Under the pieces are notes generated by a model. It had not been told where the DNA came from and did not search any database. It was given only the letters and a program-made list of their open reading frames with translations. DNA of 26,940 nucleotides, taken from the NCBI GenBank assembly GCA_002395155.1, contig DGWD01000017.1:1-26940 (forward strand), given 5' to 3'. The stretch comes from Treponema sp. UBA4267 (GTDB taxonomy: Bacteria > Spirochaetota > Spirochaetia > Treponematales > Treponemataceae). Made by a program: the position numbers and the translations under genes. Within the stretch, counting starts at the first letter, position 1. Each line of letters opens with the position of its first letter. This document shows, piece after piece, positions 6,832-16,800 of this stretch.

Positions 6832-8610
6832 TTATATCTGGGCCATAAAACTTTCCCAGTCTGTAATCATATTAAAATTCAGATCCGGCTTTTGCAAAAG
6901 TAGCCATGGAAGGAAGAGCCCCTCACAGCTTCGCTCAGAAATTATCATCAGAACAAGATTTCTTAAATCGTGAGGAATCTTCATAATCTGCTGTAATTCT
7001 GACAATTCAAAATCTTTATAGCGATCCAGCTTAAAAGGTTTAATTGTCTTATCTTTCAAAATTACCGCTATCTGACAGACACACAACATAAGGGCAAAAT
7101 CTTCTTTGTCCTTAATGCCTTTTGTGATTTCCTTAATTTCCGCAATCTTATCCATGTACCCCAGATGTTCAATATAAGGATAGAAAATTGACTGATGGTC
7201 TTTGATTAAAGGAATCATTTCTTCCGGTGCATTCAAAATTAAATGAATTATATCTTCCAGGTTTTCTGCTTCAAAACCATTTTTTGTTTTGAAAGGATAT
7301 GATGGATTTAAAAGCCACACAATTCTCAACAAACCAAGGTTATATTCATTTTTAGCTGACGCTTCTTCTGTAATAACATCAATCTTTTTAGAAATATCAG
7401 GATATGCTGATTCCAGAGCACCTGCAAGGAATCCTTTGTAAATATCTTTTTTAGCTCCTTCAAGATTTGCAGCAATTGCATTACCGATTTCTTCGAGTGT
7501 CGAACAATGTTTTTCGCCGACAGAATAATCGCAGGCCTTTTTCTCAACAGAAACGATTTCTACTTTTTCACCATTAAGATAACGGGTAACCTCGTCGTAG
7601 CCCCAACGTTTTTTATCATCAATTACAAGCAGACCTCGGATAAGATACTGGAGCTTTTCGCTGAGCACAGGTTCTTTACTGAGAAGGTCGTTTACAATTC
7701 TTCCTTCAATGGTATCGCGGATTAAGTGAGCATCATTACGGCGCTTTCCACTTTCAAGAACAAAAGGATCTTTTCCGGTCGCAATTTCCCAGAGAGTAAT
7801 ACCAAGTGCATAATAATCCATCTTAGGAGTAATAATTCCCGACAATACTTCAGGAGCGGCATAACCGGTTGTTCTAGATGCAGTCTGTGTTTTGTGAGAA
7901 ACAGATTCCTCTTCGCCATAAACGCTCGAAATACCAAAGTCTCCGATTACAACATCTGTACCATCTTCATTTCTGAAATACAGATTTGCAGGCTTTATAT
8001 CTCTGTGAATAATTCCTTTTTCGTGACAGGTTTTATAGGAATTGATAACTTCCTTACAAACCTGAATTACATTTTCTTCAGACAGCGGAAGATACTTGTA
8101 ACTTCCGTCAGGATTTCGAGAATCAAGAGAGCCGCCTTTTGCGTACTCCATTATTTCAAAAAAATGTCCCTTGTAATTTCCATATTCGTAAATATTTATG
8201 ATGTCAGGATGCTTAAGCTGCAGTAACTGTTTGAGAAGTTCTTCCTTAGGATGAATGTTTCCGCGGTAGTATTTGATTACCCCCTTTTCTCCATTTTTTT
8301 CTGCAATGTATAAATCTGCTTCGCCTGAGTTTACCGGAATCTTTTCAAGAATTCTCCAACCCGAAATTACATCGTCTTTTGTAAGAAGGCCACCGGTAAA
8401 GGTTCTTGAAATATTTGATATATTATCGCCGATAACCTGGGTACCGCCGTTTACAGGATTTTGATTGATAACCTGTGTTCCACCACCATTACCGAAATTA
8501 TTATTAATTACCTGTGTACCACCAGATTGTACGTTGTTTATAACCTGAGTTCCAAGGTTACTAATTACCTGAGTTCCATTATTAATATTTCCCAAAACCT
8601 GAGTTTCCAT
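6832..8610 (-). CDS. Ser/Thr protein kinase with N-terminal TQVI repeats
   Basis: I place the start at ATG 8610, with GTGGAG upstream, rather than the GTG at 8622 that is part of that binding site. The 592-residue protein opens with six TQV(I/L) units (Thr 3, 13, 21, 32, 45, 57) in a Gly/Asn-rich tail. The kinase domain spans about 85-350: an atypical Gly loop (NSGEAD), Lys113 in VIKYY, HRDIKPAN at 202-209, DFG at 224-226 and a GYAAPEV activation end, so it should be active. The C-terminal 230 residues are helical, unrecognised and shared with the kinase at 13844-17071. No transmembrane helix is visible, so it is cytoplasmic. The repeats fit FHA-binding pTxxI sites. The zinc-ribbon gene ends 12 bases upstream. 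Confidence 0.93.
   Translation of the reverse strand: METQVLGNINNGTQVISNLGTQVINNVQSGGTQVINNNFGNGGGTQVINQNPVNGGTQVIGDNISNISRTFTGGLLTKDDVISGWRILEKIPVNSGEADLYIAEKNGEKGVIKYYRGNIHPKEELLKQLLQLKHPDIINIYEYGNYKGHFFEIMEYAKGGSLDSRNPDGSYKYLPLSEENVIQVCKEVINSYKTCHEKGIIHRDIKPANLYFRNEDGTDVVIGDFGISSVYGEEESVSHKTQTASRTTGYAAPEVLSGIITPKMDYYALGITLWEIATGKDPFVLESGKRRNDAHLIRDTIEGRIVNDLLSKEPVLSEKLQYLIRGLLVIDDKKRWGYDEVTRYLNGEKVEIVSVEKKACDYSVGEKHCSTLEEIGNAIAANLEGAKKDIYKGFLAGALESAYPDISKKIDVITEEASAKNEYNLGLLRIVWLLNPSYPFKTKNGFEAENLEDIIHLILNAPEEMIPLIKDHQSIFYPYIEHLGYMDKIAEIKEITKGIKDKEDFALMLCVCQIAVILKDKTIKPFKLDRYKDFELSELQQIMKIPHDLRNLVLMIISERSCEGLFLPWLLLQKPDLNFNMITDWESFMAQI
8428..8604 (-). repeat. Six-copy TQV(I/L) coding repeat
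   Basis: The repeat encodes six TQVI-type units spaced 8 to 13 residues apart and separated by Gly/Asn-rich linkers. The spacing is irregular at DNA level, so this is a selected peptide repeat rather than a simple satellite. The linkers have mixed AAC/AAT and GGA/GGT codons. Confidence 0.85.
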
Positions 8611-8622
8611 TACTATCTCCAC

Positions 8623-9951
8623 TTAGTATTTATAATATGATGTATATTGTGAACCTAGTGAGTAGGACCAACATCCACTTATATATGTTCCGTCATCATC
8701 AATTGTTCCATAAAAAGAAGAAAAAGGTTGTAGATTTGGTCTAGTACAAAAAGCCCAGGAATCAACACCTACTTGAACAGTTTTTCCATAAATAGTTCCG
8801 GAAAAATATTCATAATCATAGCCGGTGTATTCGTCCCATCTTGTTCTAAGATAACCAGAAATTCTTGAACCAGATCGATAATTAATACAAAAATACTCTG
8901 TTTTTCCTTTACCAGCAGGTCGCCCTGTATAAGTTCCCAGAATCTTATTCGCTTCAGCTTCCTGCTTTGCCCGTGCAATTTCTTCCAGTCTTCTTTTTTC
9001 TGCTTCGCGTTTTTTACGTTCTTCTTCGAGTTTCCTTTTCTCTTCGGCAAGCCGTTTTCTTTCTTCTTCCTGTTTTCGTCTTATTTCTTCAAGTCTTTCT
9101 TTTTCATGTTCCTGAGCAGTCTTTAATTCAGAAGAAATATTTGCCATTGCCGCTTTATAACGCTGTTCCATTTCTTTCTGCTGTTTTTCAAGTTCAGCAA
9201 GTCTTTCAGCTTCCTGCCGCTGGCGTTCTTCCTCTTTTCTCTGGCGTTCTGCCACTACTGCAGAATCTTCTTCAACAATATTTTTTATTTCTTCTTCCGG
9301 CATATCCGGAAACAGTTTTTCAAGTTCTTCTTTTAATGCTTTTTTCTGACGTTCAATTACAATCTTTTCCAGAGAAGCATAAGCTTTCATCATAAAAGCC
9401 TGTTCTTCAGGGTCCGGTAATTCAAATTCAACAGGACCTTTTCCAAAAACATTTACAATTCTTTTTTCACGCTTATTAAAATAGTCTCGTTCTTCCAGAA
9501 GAATCTGATGTTCTTCAACCTTTTTTAGGAACGCCTTAAGTTCCGGGGTTATGCTTGCATCTATAGCTCTGTCAATTTCCCGGGCTTCTTCTTCTGTCAT
9601 CTGTCTTGGCTTTTCAACAGAATCAACCTGCTTTAAATGTTCTTCGAGCTCCTTGTTTAAAATGGTTCCGCAGCTTTCACAAAAATCATAATGAGATTCA
9701 GCCTTACAATTAGGACAGATTGTCGGAACAATTTTATATCCGCAATGAGGACAGTATTCAGATGTTGTTGAATATTTACAGACAGGACAAACTCTCTGTT
9801 CGCCGCCGATTTTTTCTCCACATTCCGGGCAGAATAAAACATCATCATCTAAAGCAGCACCACAATGAGCACAGCGTTTTATCTGTGAAGTCTGTTGTCT
9901 ACTCTCGGCCTGCTGCGCCTGAGAAGTCATAAAACTTTCATTATTATCCAT
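8623..9951 (-). CDS. Zinc-ribbon, coiled-coil protein with C-terminal beta domain
   Basis: A 442-residue protein. The N-terminus has four Cys-pair modules: CAHC...CPEC (27-44), CPVC...CPHC (55-70), and CPNC...CESC (79-94), forming tandem zinc ribbons. A helical middle follows, and residues about 230-335 are a highly charged Glu/Arg/Lys coiled coil. The last 105 residues (from LGTYTGRPAGKGKTEYF) are rich in Tyr, Gly and Ser with alternating polarity, suggesting a small beta-sheet domain I cannot name. It has no signal peptide. It starts 18 bases after the phosphatase stop with an AGGAT-type binding site. In this operon it is a likely scaffold or kinase substrate; that is inference. Confidence 0.85.
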   Translation of the reverse strand: MDNNESFMTSQAQQAESRQQTSQIKRCAHCGAALDDDVLFCPECGEKIGGEQRVCPVCKYSTTSEYCPHCGYKIVPTICPNCKAESHYDFCESCGTILNKELEEHLKQVDSVEKPRQMTEEEAREIDRAIDASITPELKAFLKKVEEHQILLEERDYFNKREKRIVNVFGKGPVEFELPDPEEQAFMMKAYASLEKIVIERQKKALKEELEKLFPDMPEEEIKNIVEEDSAVVAERQRKEEERQRQEAERLAELEKQQKEMEQRYKAAMANISSELKTAQEHEKERLEEIRRKQEEERKRLAEEKRKLEEERKKREAEKRRLEEIARAKQEAEANKILGTYTGRPAGKGKTEYFCINYRSGSRISGYLRTRWDEYTGYDYEYFSGTIYGKTVQVGVDSWAFCTRPNLQPFSSFYGTIDDDGTYISGCWSYSLGSQYTSYYKY

Positions 9952-9969
9952 TTTCTATATCCTACATTG

Positions 9970-10701
9970 TTATTCCAGTTCGATTATGATTGCAGTTGAA
10001 TTATCATCAGAACCATTTTCCAAAGCCTTTTCAACAAGGCTACGTGCCTTTTCCACTAAACTGTAATTCTCCTGCAGTATTTGTTCCATCTCATCATCTG
10101 AAACATGACCATGAACTCCATCGCTGCAAAGCACAAACTTATCTCCGGCAACAGCAAACGACGCAGAAAACCTTGTTTCAATTTCTACATCAGAAAGCCC
10201 TGCCCCCATGGCATTTGTAACTATGTTTTTAGGAGCATTAGGAATAATTTCAGAAAGGGAATCATCATGAGACAGCTGCTGTATAAATCCATTTCTGTAT
10301 CTGTACAAACGGCTGTCTCCGATATTACAAAAGCCGCACTCATCATTTTTGATTACAAGAGAAACAAAGGTAGAGCCCATATTTGCAGTACCTTCATTTT
10401 TTCCTTTTGCAAGTAAACGCTGATGCAGCTGAGACATTGTCGCATTAAAAAAATCAGCATTAATTTCTGAAACAGAATTTATGCTTTGAAGAAATTCACT
10501 TACAACAAAATTGCTGGCAACGTCTCCGGCAGCATGACCTCCCATTCCATCTGCAACAACAAAAACTCCTTCACTAAGATTTTCGATGAAAGCCATAGAA
10601 TCTTCTGTTCCGGTTCCACCGATTTGTGAGTTGAGTAAAAAAGAATCTTCGTTGTGAGGTCTTATTCCTTTGGTTGAGAAAGCCGCTGCTTTTATTGTCA
10701 T
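9970..10701 (-). CDS. PP2C-type Ser/Thr protein phosphatase
   Basis: A 243-residue, single-domain PP2C (PPM) phosphatase, the usual length for bacterial Stp/PrpC-type enzymes, which remove phosphate from Ser/Thr in a metal-dependent way. The diagnostic motifs are all present: GIRPHNEDSF at 12-21, VVADGMGGHAAGD at 48-60 with the metal-binding Asp51 and Gly52, the GDSRLYRY strand, FVLCSDGVHGHVSDDEM and GSDDNSTAIII near the end. The enzyme should therefore be active. Its ATG overlaps the stop of the FHA gene (ATGA), implying translational coupling. It most likely resets the phosphorylation made by the two kinases in the same operon. Confidence 0.95.
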   Translation of the reverse strand: MTIKAAAFSTKGIRPHNEDSFLLNSQIGGTGTEDSMAFIENLSEGVFVVADGMGGHAAGDVASNFVVSEFLQSINSVSEINADFFNATMSQLHQRLLAKGKNEGTANMGSTFVSLVIKNDECGFCNIGDSRLYRYRNGFIQQLSHDDSLSEIIPNAPKNIVTNAMGAGLSDVEIETRFSASFAVAGDKFVLCSDGVHGHVSDDEMEQILQENYSLVEKARSLVEKALENGSDDNSTAIIIELE

Positions 10702-11276
10702 TTTATAACCACCACAAATGTAACGTTTGCCAGAACAAGAACATCATTATTGTTCAACTTTGTCGGAACATCCGGCTGTATCTGAACATTATTCAGATAG
10801 CTTTTATTTGTGGAATTCAAATCTGTAATATACCAGTCCTTATCCTTGAGGGTTATCTGCGCATGTCTTGAAGAAATAACAGGGTACTTTCCAAGCTGTG
10901 CAGCAAACTCCCCTGTGGTTCGGCCAAGAATATTTCCATGCTTCGGAGTGATACTCCAGCCATCATTATTATGCAATTCCAGAACAGGAGCGATTGCTGG
11001 ATTCACATCTATAATTACAGTTCCAGCAGGCTGAACCGGAGGTACAGGCTGAACTGGAGGCACAGGAGGTACCGGAGTACTCTGTTCCGGCTTACGATGC
11101 TCAGGCACAGACTCACTTGCTTCCTGGAAAACCATATGACCGCCGCACTTTCCGCAGAATTTTGAAATTCCAATAGCACCGCATTTTTCGCATTTTAATA
11201 TTCTTATACCGCACTGGTCGCAGAACAAAGAATCATCAGGTATTTCGCATTTACAAATTTTTGATGGACAAATCAT
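10698..11276 (-). CDS. Zinc-ribbon and FHA-domain phosphopeptide-binding protein
   Basis: A 192-residue protein. Residues 3-46 have Cys pairs CKC...CDQC and CEKC...CGKC, a double zinc ribbon. A Pro/Val/Gln-rich linker follows (about 66-84). Residues about 105-190 are an FHA domain with its key phosphothreonine-binding residues: GR (118-119), SSRH (135-138) and the NST loop (154-156). FHA domains bind phosphothreonine peptides and read the residue at +3. It overlaps the AAA gene by one base (TAATG) and the phosphatase by four, so it is tightly coupled to both. Its likely partners are the TQVI tail of the kinase at 6832-8610 and the single TQIF of the other kinase. Confidence 0.93.
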   Translation of the reverse strand: MICPSKICKCEIPDDSLFCDQCGIRILKCEKCGAIGISKFCGKCGGHMVFQEASESVPEHRKPEQSTPVPPVPPVQPVPPVQPAGTVIIDVNPAIAPVLELHNNDGWSITPKHGNILGRTTGEFAAQLGKYPVISSRHAQITLKDKDWYITDLNSTNKSYLNNVQIQPDVPTKLNNNDVLVLANVTFVVVIK

Positions 11277-13837
11277 TATTGGTCACCCCCTTTAGAAAAA
11301 TCATCTGCTGTAATTGTCGTAAGAGTTTCAACATTACGCTGCTCAGCAGGAAGAGCCGCAATTCTTGTATCCATTCTTCTTGTTGTTTCATCAAAGTAAT
11401 TTCTGATTGTTCGGCCGTTGGCAAAATCGCGGCCTCTGTTTTTCCAGATAGCTTCAATCTGCTCACGTGCAATTGTTTCTGCATCTGAAGTAATTGTATA
11501 ATGACCTTTTTTTGCATACAGTTTGAAAAGTTCAAACAACTCATCAGGGGTATAATCTTCAAGATGAATAAAATGTGTGAAGCGGCTCTTTAAGCCAGGA
11601 TTTGCCTGGATAAAGTCTTCCATTTCATTTTTATAACCGGCAGCAATTACTACAAACTTGCCGCGGTCATCTTCCATTCGCTTTAGTAAAGCATCGATTG
11701 CTTCTTTCCCAAAAGTGTCACCAGCCAGAGTGTATGCCTCATCAATAAAGAGAACTCCGCCCATAGCTTTATCACACATCATATTTACACGAGGTGCGGT
11801 CTGACCGACATACTGCGCAACCAGACTACTTCTGTCTGTTTCAACAACATTATCTGTAGGCAAAAGCTGCATTACATTAAATAGCTTACCAAGAATTCTT
11901 GCAACGGTAGTTTTTCCAGTACCAGGATTTCCCGTAAACACAATATGAATTGCAGGAAGCTTTCCAGCCAGGCCCTGTGCTTCGCGTTCTTTGTTCATCT
12001 GAATTGTCTGACACAATTCCCGTACCGCTTTCTTAACATCAGCCATTCCAATAAGTTCATCAAGCTGCTGCAAAATATCGTCCACAGATATTTTCTTCTC
12101 CTGTGTATATGGAACATCTTCAGAAAGAATAGTAACCATAGTTTCTTTTGTACGCTTTTCAGGAGGAAGAAGAGCAACACGTGCATTCATCTTTCTTGTT
12201 ATCTCGTCAAAGAAGTTTCTGATTGTACGGCCGTTTGCAAAGTCTTTTGTTTTATTCTTGACCATATCTTCAATTGCTGTATAAACAATTTCTGCCGCCA
12301 TAGGATCAAGAGTATAATCTGCTTTCTTTGCATAAAGTCTGAACAACTGAAAGAGCTCATCCGTATTGTAATCTTCAAGATGGATATAATGAGTAAAACG
12401 GCTTTTTAATCCAGGGTTTGCCTGAATAAAGTTTTCCATTTCTTTTTTATAACCGGCTGCAATTACTACAAACTTACCGCGGTCATCTTCCATTCGCTTT
12501 AGCAAAGTATCGATTGCTTCTTTTCCAAAGGTATCGCCAGCCAGAGTATACGCTTCATCAATAAAGAGAACTCCGCCCATTGCTTTATCACACATTGCGT
12601 TTACCATAGGCGCTGTCTGACCGACATACTGCGCAACAAGTCCACTTCTGTCTGTTTCAACGACATTATCTGTAGGAAGCAGTTTCATTAAGAAGAAAAG
12701 TTTTCCTAAGATTCTTGCAACAGTTGTTTTTCCGGTACCCGGATTTCCTGTAAACACAATGTGGATTGCAGGAACTTTTCCAGCCAGGCCCTGAGCCTCA
12801 CGCTCTTTATTCATCTCAATTGTCTGCATAAGTTCCTGGATAGCTTTCTTAACATCATCCATTCCAATAAGCTCATTTAATTCTTTTAAGATTTCTTCTT
12901 TTGTAAGCTTCTTGGCAATAACAGGTAAATCTTCAGGAAGGATTTTTACATAATCTTCTTTTTTAAGATTTGAAAAATTCTGCTGTAATCTTGAAGCCTG
13001 CTTTGCGCGTATTTTTTTGAGGATTTCTTTTTCAACAAGCCATCCGTTTTTATAAACGCAGGTAACATCTTTCTTTGCTGCCTGAATACATGCAAGCAGA
13101 CTGTCCTTCACTTCTTCGCCATAAGTAAATCCAGCCTCTGCAATTTTTCTTTCCAGAATTTCACACAAATCATTATCACTAATATTCGGGAAATCATAGA
13201 AACTTGAAACCCTCTGTATATCTTCCGGATGTTCCTCAAAGAAATTATCAAGAGGTTCTTTTGTTCCAAGCAGAATACAGATTGTTTCAGACGGGCTGTT
13301 TGTAAGACCTGTAAGAATTTCATGAAGGTAATTAGTATCTGCCTGAACTTCATCAAGCAAAAGAATTCCAGGTCGGTTCTCTGTAAGATATTGAGAAATT
13401 GCAAACTCATCTTTATAAGCACGCTGGAAGGCTTTTGCCGAAAGTCTTTCTACACGGTCAGAATCAAGAGCTTTTGATTTTTTCAAATCATTTATAAAAC
13501 AGTTTGCAACAAGAGATTTTCCACTTCCTGTCTCACCTCTGAATACAATAACTGTTGTATTTTTCTCAATATTAATACCCATCTTTTTCTGTTCTTTTTC
13601 GATATTTAAAAGGCTGATGTATTTATTGAGTCTGTCCTTTATATCTTTTAATCCGACATATTCAGAACTTATAACTGGAGTAACCGGATTACCTTCAGGA
13701 ATGTGCTCTGTTGCAGGCTTAACCGGATTTTGCGATTCAGTTTCATCAACTTTCACTTCAATTTGGCTTCCACAGAATCTGCAGAACTTTGCAATTTCGC
13801 GGTTTTCTTTACCGCAATTATTACATTTAACTTCCAT
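11276..13837 (-). CDS. Zinc-ribbon protein with three AAA+ modules, CbxX/SpoVK-like
   Basis: An 853-residue protein starting 6 bases after the upstream kinase stop. Residues 5-23 hold a zinc ribbon (CNNC...CRFC). Module 1 (about 60-290) is a diverged AAA+ domain with Walker A GETGSGKS (101-108) and Walker B ILLLDE. Modules 2 and 3 (about 320-590 and 590-850) are CbxX/SpoVK-type, each with GNPGTGKT, VLFIDEAYTLAGD and NPGLKSRF. Their Walker A motifs are at 364-371 and 636-643, and they repeat with an exact 272-residue (816-base) period. All ATPase motifs look intact. CbxX-type domains usually form hexameric remodelling rings; EccA of type VII secretion is related. Here it is probably the effector or remodelling arm of the phospho-circuit. 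Confidence 0.93.
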   Translation of the reverse strand: MEVKCNNCGKENREIAKFCRFCGSQIEVKVDETESQNPVKPATEHIPEGNPVTPVISSEYVGLKDIKDRLNKYISLLNIEKEQKKMGINIEKNTTVIVFRGETGSGKSLVANCFINDLKKSKALDSDRVERLSAKAFQRAYKDEFAISQYLTENRPGILLLDEVQADTNYLHEILTGLTNSPSETICILLGTKEPLDNFFEEHPEDIQRVSSFYDFPNISDNDLCEILERKIAEAGFTYGEEVKDSLLACIQAAKKDVTCVYKNGWLVEKEILKKIRAKQASRLQQNFSNLKKEDYVKILPEDLPVIAKKLTKEEILKELNELIGMDDVKKAIQELMQTIEMNKEREAQGLAGKVPAIHIVFTGNPGTGKTTVARILGKLFFLMKLLPTDNVVETDRSGLVAQYVGQTAPMVNAMCDKAMGGVLFIDEAYTLAGDTFGKEAIDTLLKRMEDDRGKFVVIAAGYKKEMENFIQANPGLKSRFTHYIHLEDYNTDELFQLFRLYAKKADYTLDPMAAEIVYTAIEDMVKNKTKDFANGRTIRNFFDEITRKMNARVALLPPEKRTKETMVTILSEDVPYTQEKKISVDDILQQLDELIGMADVKKAVRELCQTIQMNKEREAQGLAGKLPAIHIVFTGNPGTGKTTVARILGKLFNVMQLLPTDNVVETDRSSLVAQYVGQTAPRVNMMCDKAMGGVLFIDEAYTLAGDTFGKEAIDALLKRMEDDRGKFVVIAAGYKNEMEDFIQANPGLKSRFTHFIHLEDYTPDELFELFKLYAKKGHYTITSDAETIAREQIEAIWKNRGRDFANGRTIRNYFDETTRRMDTRIAALPAEQRNVETLTTITADDFSKGGDQ

Positions 13838-13843
13838 TATAGT

Positions 13844-16800
13844 TTATAACTCCTCTGCTCTTTTTCTATCTTCCTGTGCTTTCTGTCTTAATTCCGGCGC
13901 GCCTTTTTCGGCAAGTTTTTCATATGCATTGGCACGGTTTTTATAAAATACCTTACATTCATACTTATCGATTGCAAGAGAATACATTGCAATTGCTTCC
14001 TGATATTTTTCTAGACTAAACAATGCATTTCCCTTTCTGTTAAATAAGTCTGCATTTGAAGGATCCAGAGCAAGCGCTTTTTCAAAATAATTCAAAGCCA
14101 CCTGATAATTCTTTCCTTGATATGCAGCATCTCCGCCGCGCCACCAGTATTCACAAACCGAAGGATTCATTTCACTGGCTGCCTGGAAATAATCAAAAGC
14201 ATCCTGATATTCGTTCTGCTTGAAAGCAGCCTGACCTAGCATACCAAGATAATAATCAAACTGATTTTGAAGCCCATCTGTGTGATCTTTTCTCAAAAAT
14301 TGCAATAAAAACGACGCCTGTTTATAATCCTGATTATCAAAATAGCCTTTCCAAACAGACTCTACTAGTTTATTGATTGCAAGGAAATTTTTCTGTTCGG
14401 TAAACAGTTCAAACTTATCATACAATTCATTGAGTGGAAGTACCCTTGCAAGCAGTTCCAATTCTCCAGGGAGCATATTTGAACGAAGTTGTATTTTACC
14501 GGTTTTACAATCAAAGGTACAAAAACCTTCTTTACCAAAACAGTTTAAAACACCATTGATTTTTTTCACGGTTGAACTGTCCTGTTCAAATTCGTAGATA
14601 TATGTAAATTCATGAACTGGCTGATTATCACCATTATATATAGAAACATTAGTATTTCCATTTTTCAAACAATTATATTCACTTATCAATTTATTGTCTG
14701 AACTCATTTTGAAAATGGTATGCTTATTATTACTAATAAAAATTATAATATCATCAGAATAAATTACACGGTTATAACCGGCAGTCATAATTCTCCGAGT
14801 TTTTAATTCCATTAAATAGAACATACCTTCTTTTCTAGCAAGCACATATTCATTTGAGAAAACCTGATAAATAAAATCATATGGTGTCGAAAATAATAGC
14901 CTAATACTGTGATCATACAGGCCATATTTTTCATTTGATTTTCCCCAGACATAAACATAGTTTTCATCACTACAGCAAAGCACATCTTCAAATGAATGAG
15001 TTTTCTTAAGAAAACCTTTACTGTAAGAATAAATACCCGAAGTTGAATAAACAACAGCATAAGGTTTATTTTTGAAAGAAGCATGCTTTATTTTTTCAGC
15101 CCCTGTATAAAATGATTTATTATCATTATTAATCAAAGCATAGTTACCATCAAAAGTTTTCACCTGATATTCATCGACTTCTGGATTCCAGACTTCGATA
15201 TCTTCATAATTAAATGGAATTATCAATGTTCCATCAACAGATACTACGCCCCACTTTCCGTTCTTTTTTACGATAAATTTATTGCAGACAGAATCTGCTT
15301 TAATATCGTTCCAGGCAGCAGGGAATGCGATTTCATTTTTGATATCTTTCAAGCCATATCTGAGGTTACCTTCCAGTCCTTCTTCGAAACGCTCATAATA
15401 CGGAATATTCTGCCCTTTCAAAAATAGAATAAAATAATACCATTTGCCCCATTCCGTGCATTTGTCGTGGAAAGTTTTTTTCTCGAGACTCTTTCGCCAA
15501 ACAGTAAGATCTTTGCCTGAAAGATTTTCTATCCATGCGCAGACTTCGCGGTTATCAGCATCAATCAGATACAATATTCGCTGCTTGAGATTTTCAGCAA
15601 GATTATCCAGCTGCTTCAAATCCCTTAAATGCAGATTGTTATTTACACCGTCCTGGAACGGCACAATATCGTTTCCGTGAAGAGCAACAAGAATTTTCGG
15701 AACAATAATATATTGGTTCGAAGATTTTTCAACTATCTCTTTGATTTTCTTGCAGGCATCTTTCATGCCCATTACATACAGATAGTTATAAAAATTCTTT
15801 GACTCATCAAGCAGGAATGGAAGGATTAAATCAGGATTTGTTTCCAGAAGTTTTTCAATATCGCTCAACGAACGGATGCACAAATCTTTTGAAATCCAGA
15901 ATTCCAGATTCGGGCACAGAGTATAGGCAATATAAAACAGTCCCTTATCAAGCTGATTATTTGCAGAATACTCATCGATTTTATCTGAAATGCGAGATGC
16001 AAGTTTCTGATCAACACGGGCGAGATATCTTGGAAGAAGACCTTTATAAACAAAGTCCCTTGCTTCCTGAGAACCGGTAATTAAGATCTGAGAAATATCC
16101 TTAAACGAAGTACATTCAGTTGTTCCAATTGTTACGCTTGGAATACTGGTAACTTCCTGAAACAATGGGATTTCTTCTCCATCAAGGTAACGGCTTACCA
16201 GATCATGATTCCATCGCTTATCGTGTCTGGTAATCATAAGACCGCGAATCAGATTCTTCATGCGTGGAGAAAGTTCAGGAGCTCTTGAAAGAAGAAGATC
16301 ACACATCTTTCCCTGAATTGTATTAAGCATGATTTCATTCGGGAACATATTATTTCCATTCTCATTAACGAACGGCTCTTTTGCAGTAAGCAATTCCCAG
16401 AGTGTTACACCAAGAGAATAATAATCGAGTTCTGAACCAATTACTCCAGAATAAACTTCCGGTGCAGAATAACCTTCTGTTCGCGCAGCAGCCTGAGTAA
16501 AATGTTTACTCATTCCATCTTCTACATCAAACTGACTTGAAATTCCAAAGTCGCCGACGAGGATATCTGAACCATCTGCATTCTTATAAAAAAGATTTCC
16601 TGGTTTTATATCACGGTGAATGATTCCTGCTTTATGACATGCATCAAAAGCATTTATTGTTTCCTTTACAATCTGAACTGCAGTTTCTTCTGAAACAGGA
16701 AGATATTTATACCTTCCGTTCGGTAGTTTTGTATCCAGTGAACCGCCTTTGGCATATTCCAGAATCTCAAAAAAATGTTCCTTATAATTTCCGTACTCAT

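Noticed and set aside
7726..8226. 166-codon plus-strand frame opposite the TQVI-repeat kinase
   Set aside because: It lies antisense to conserved kinase motifs, has no binding site, and its composition reflects the kinase codons.
8967..9395. 142-codon plus-strand frame opposite the zinc-ribbon coiled-coil gene
   Set aside because: The Leu/Phe-rich product is the mirror of a Glu/Lys/Arg-rich coiled coil.
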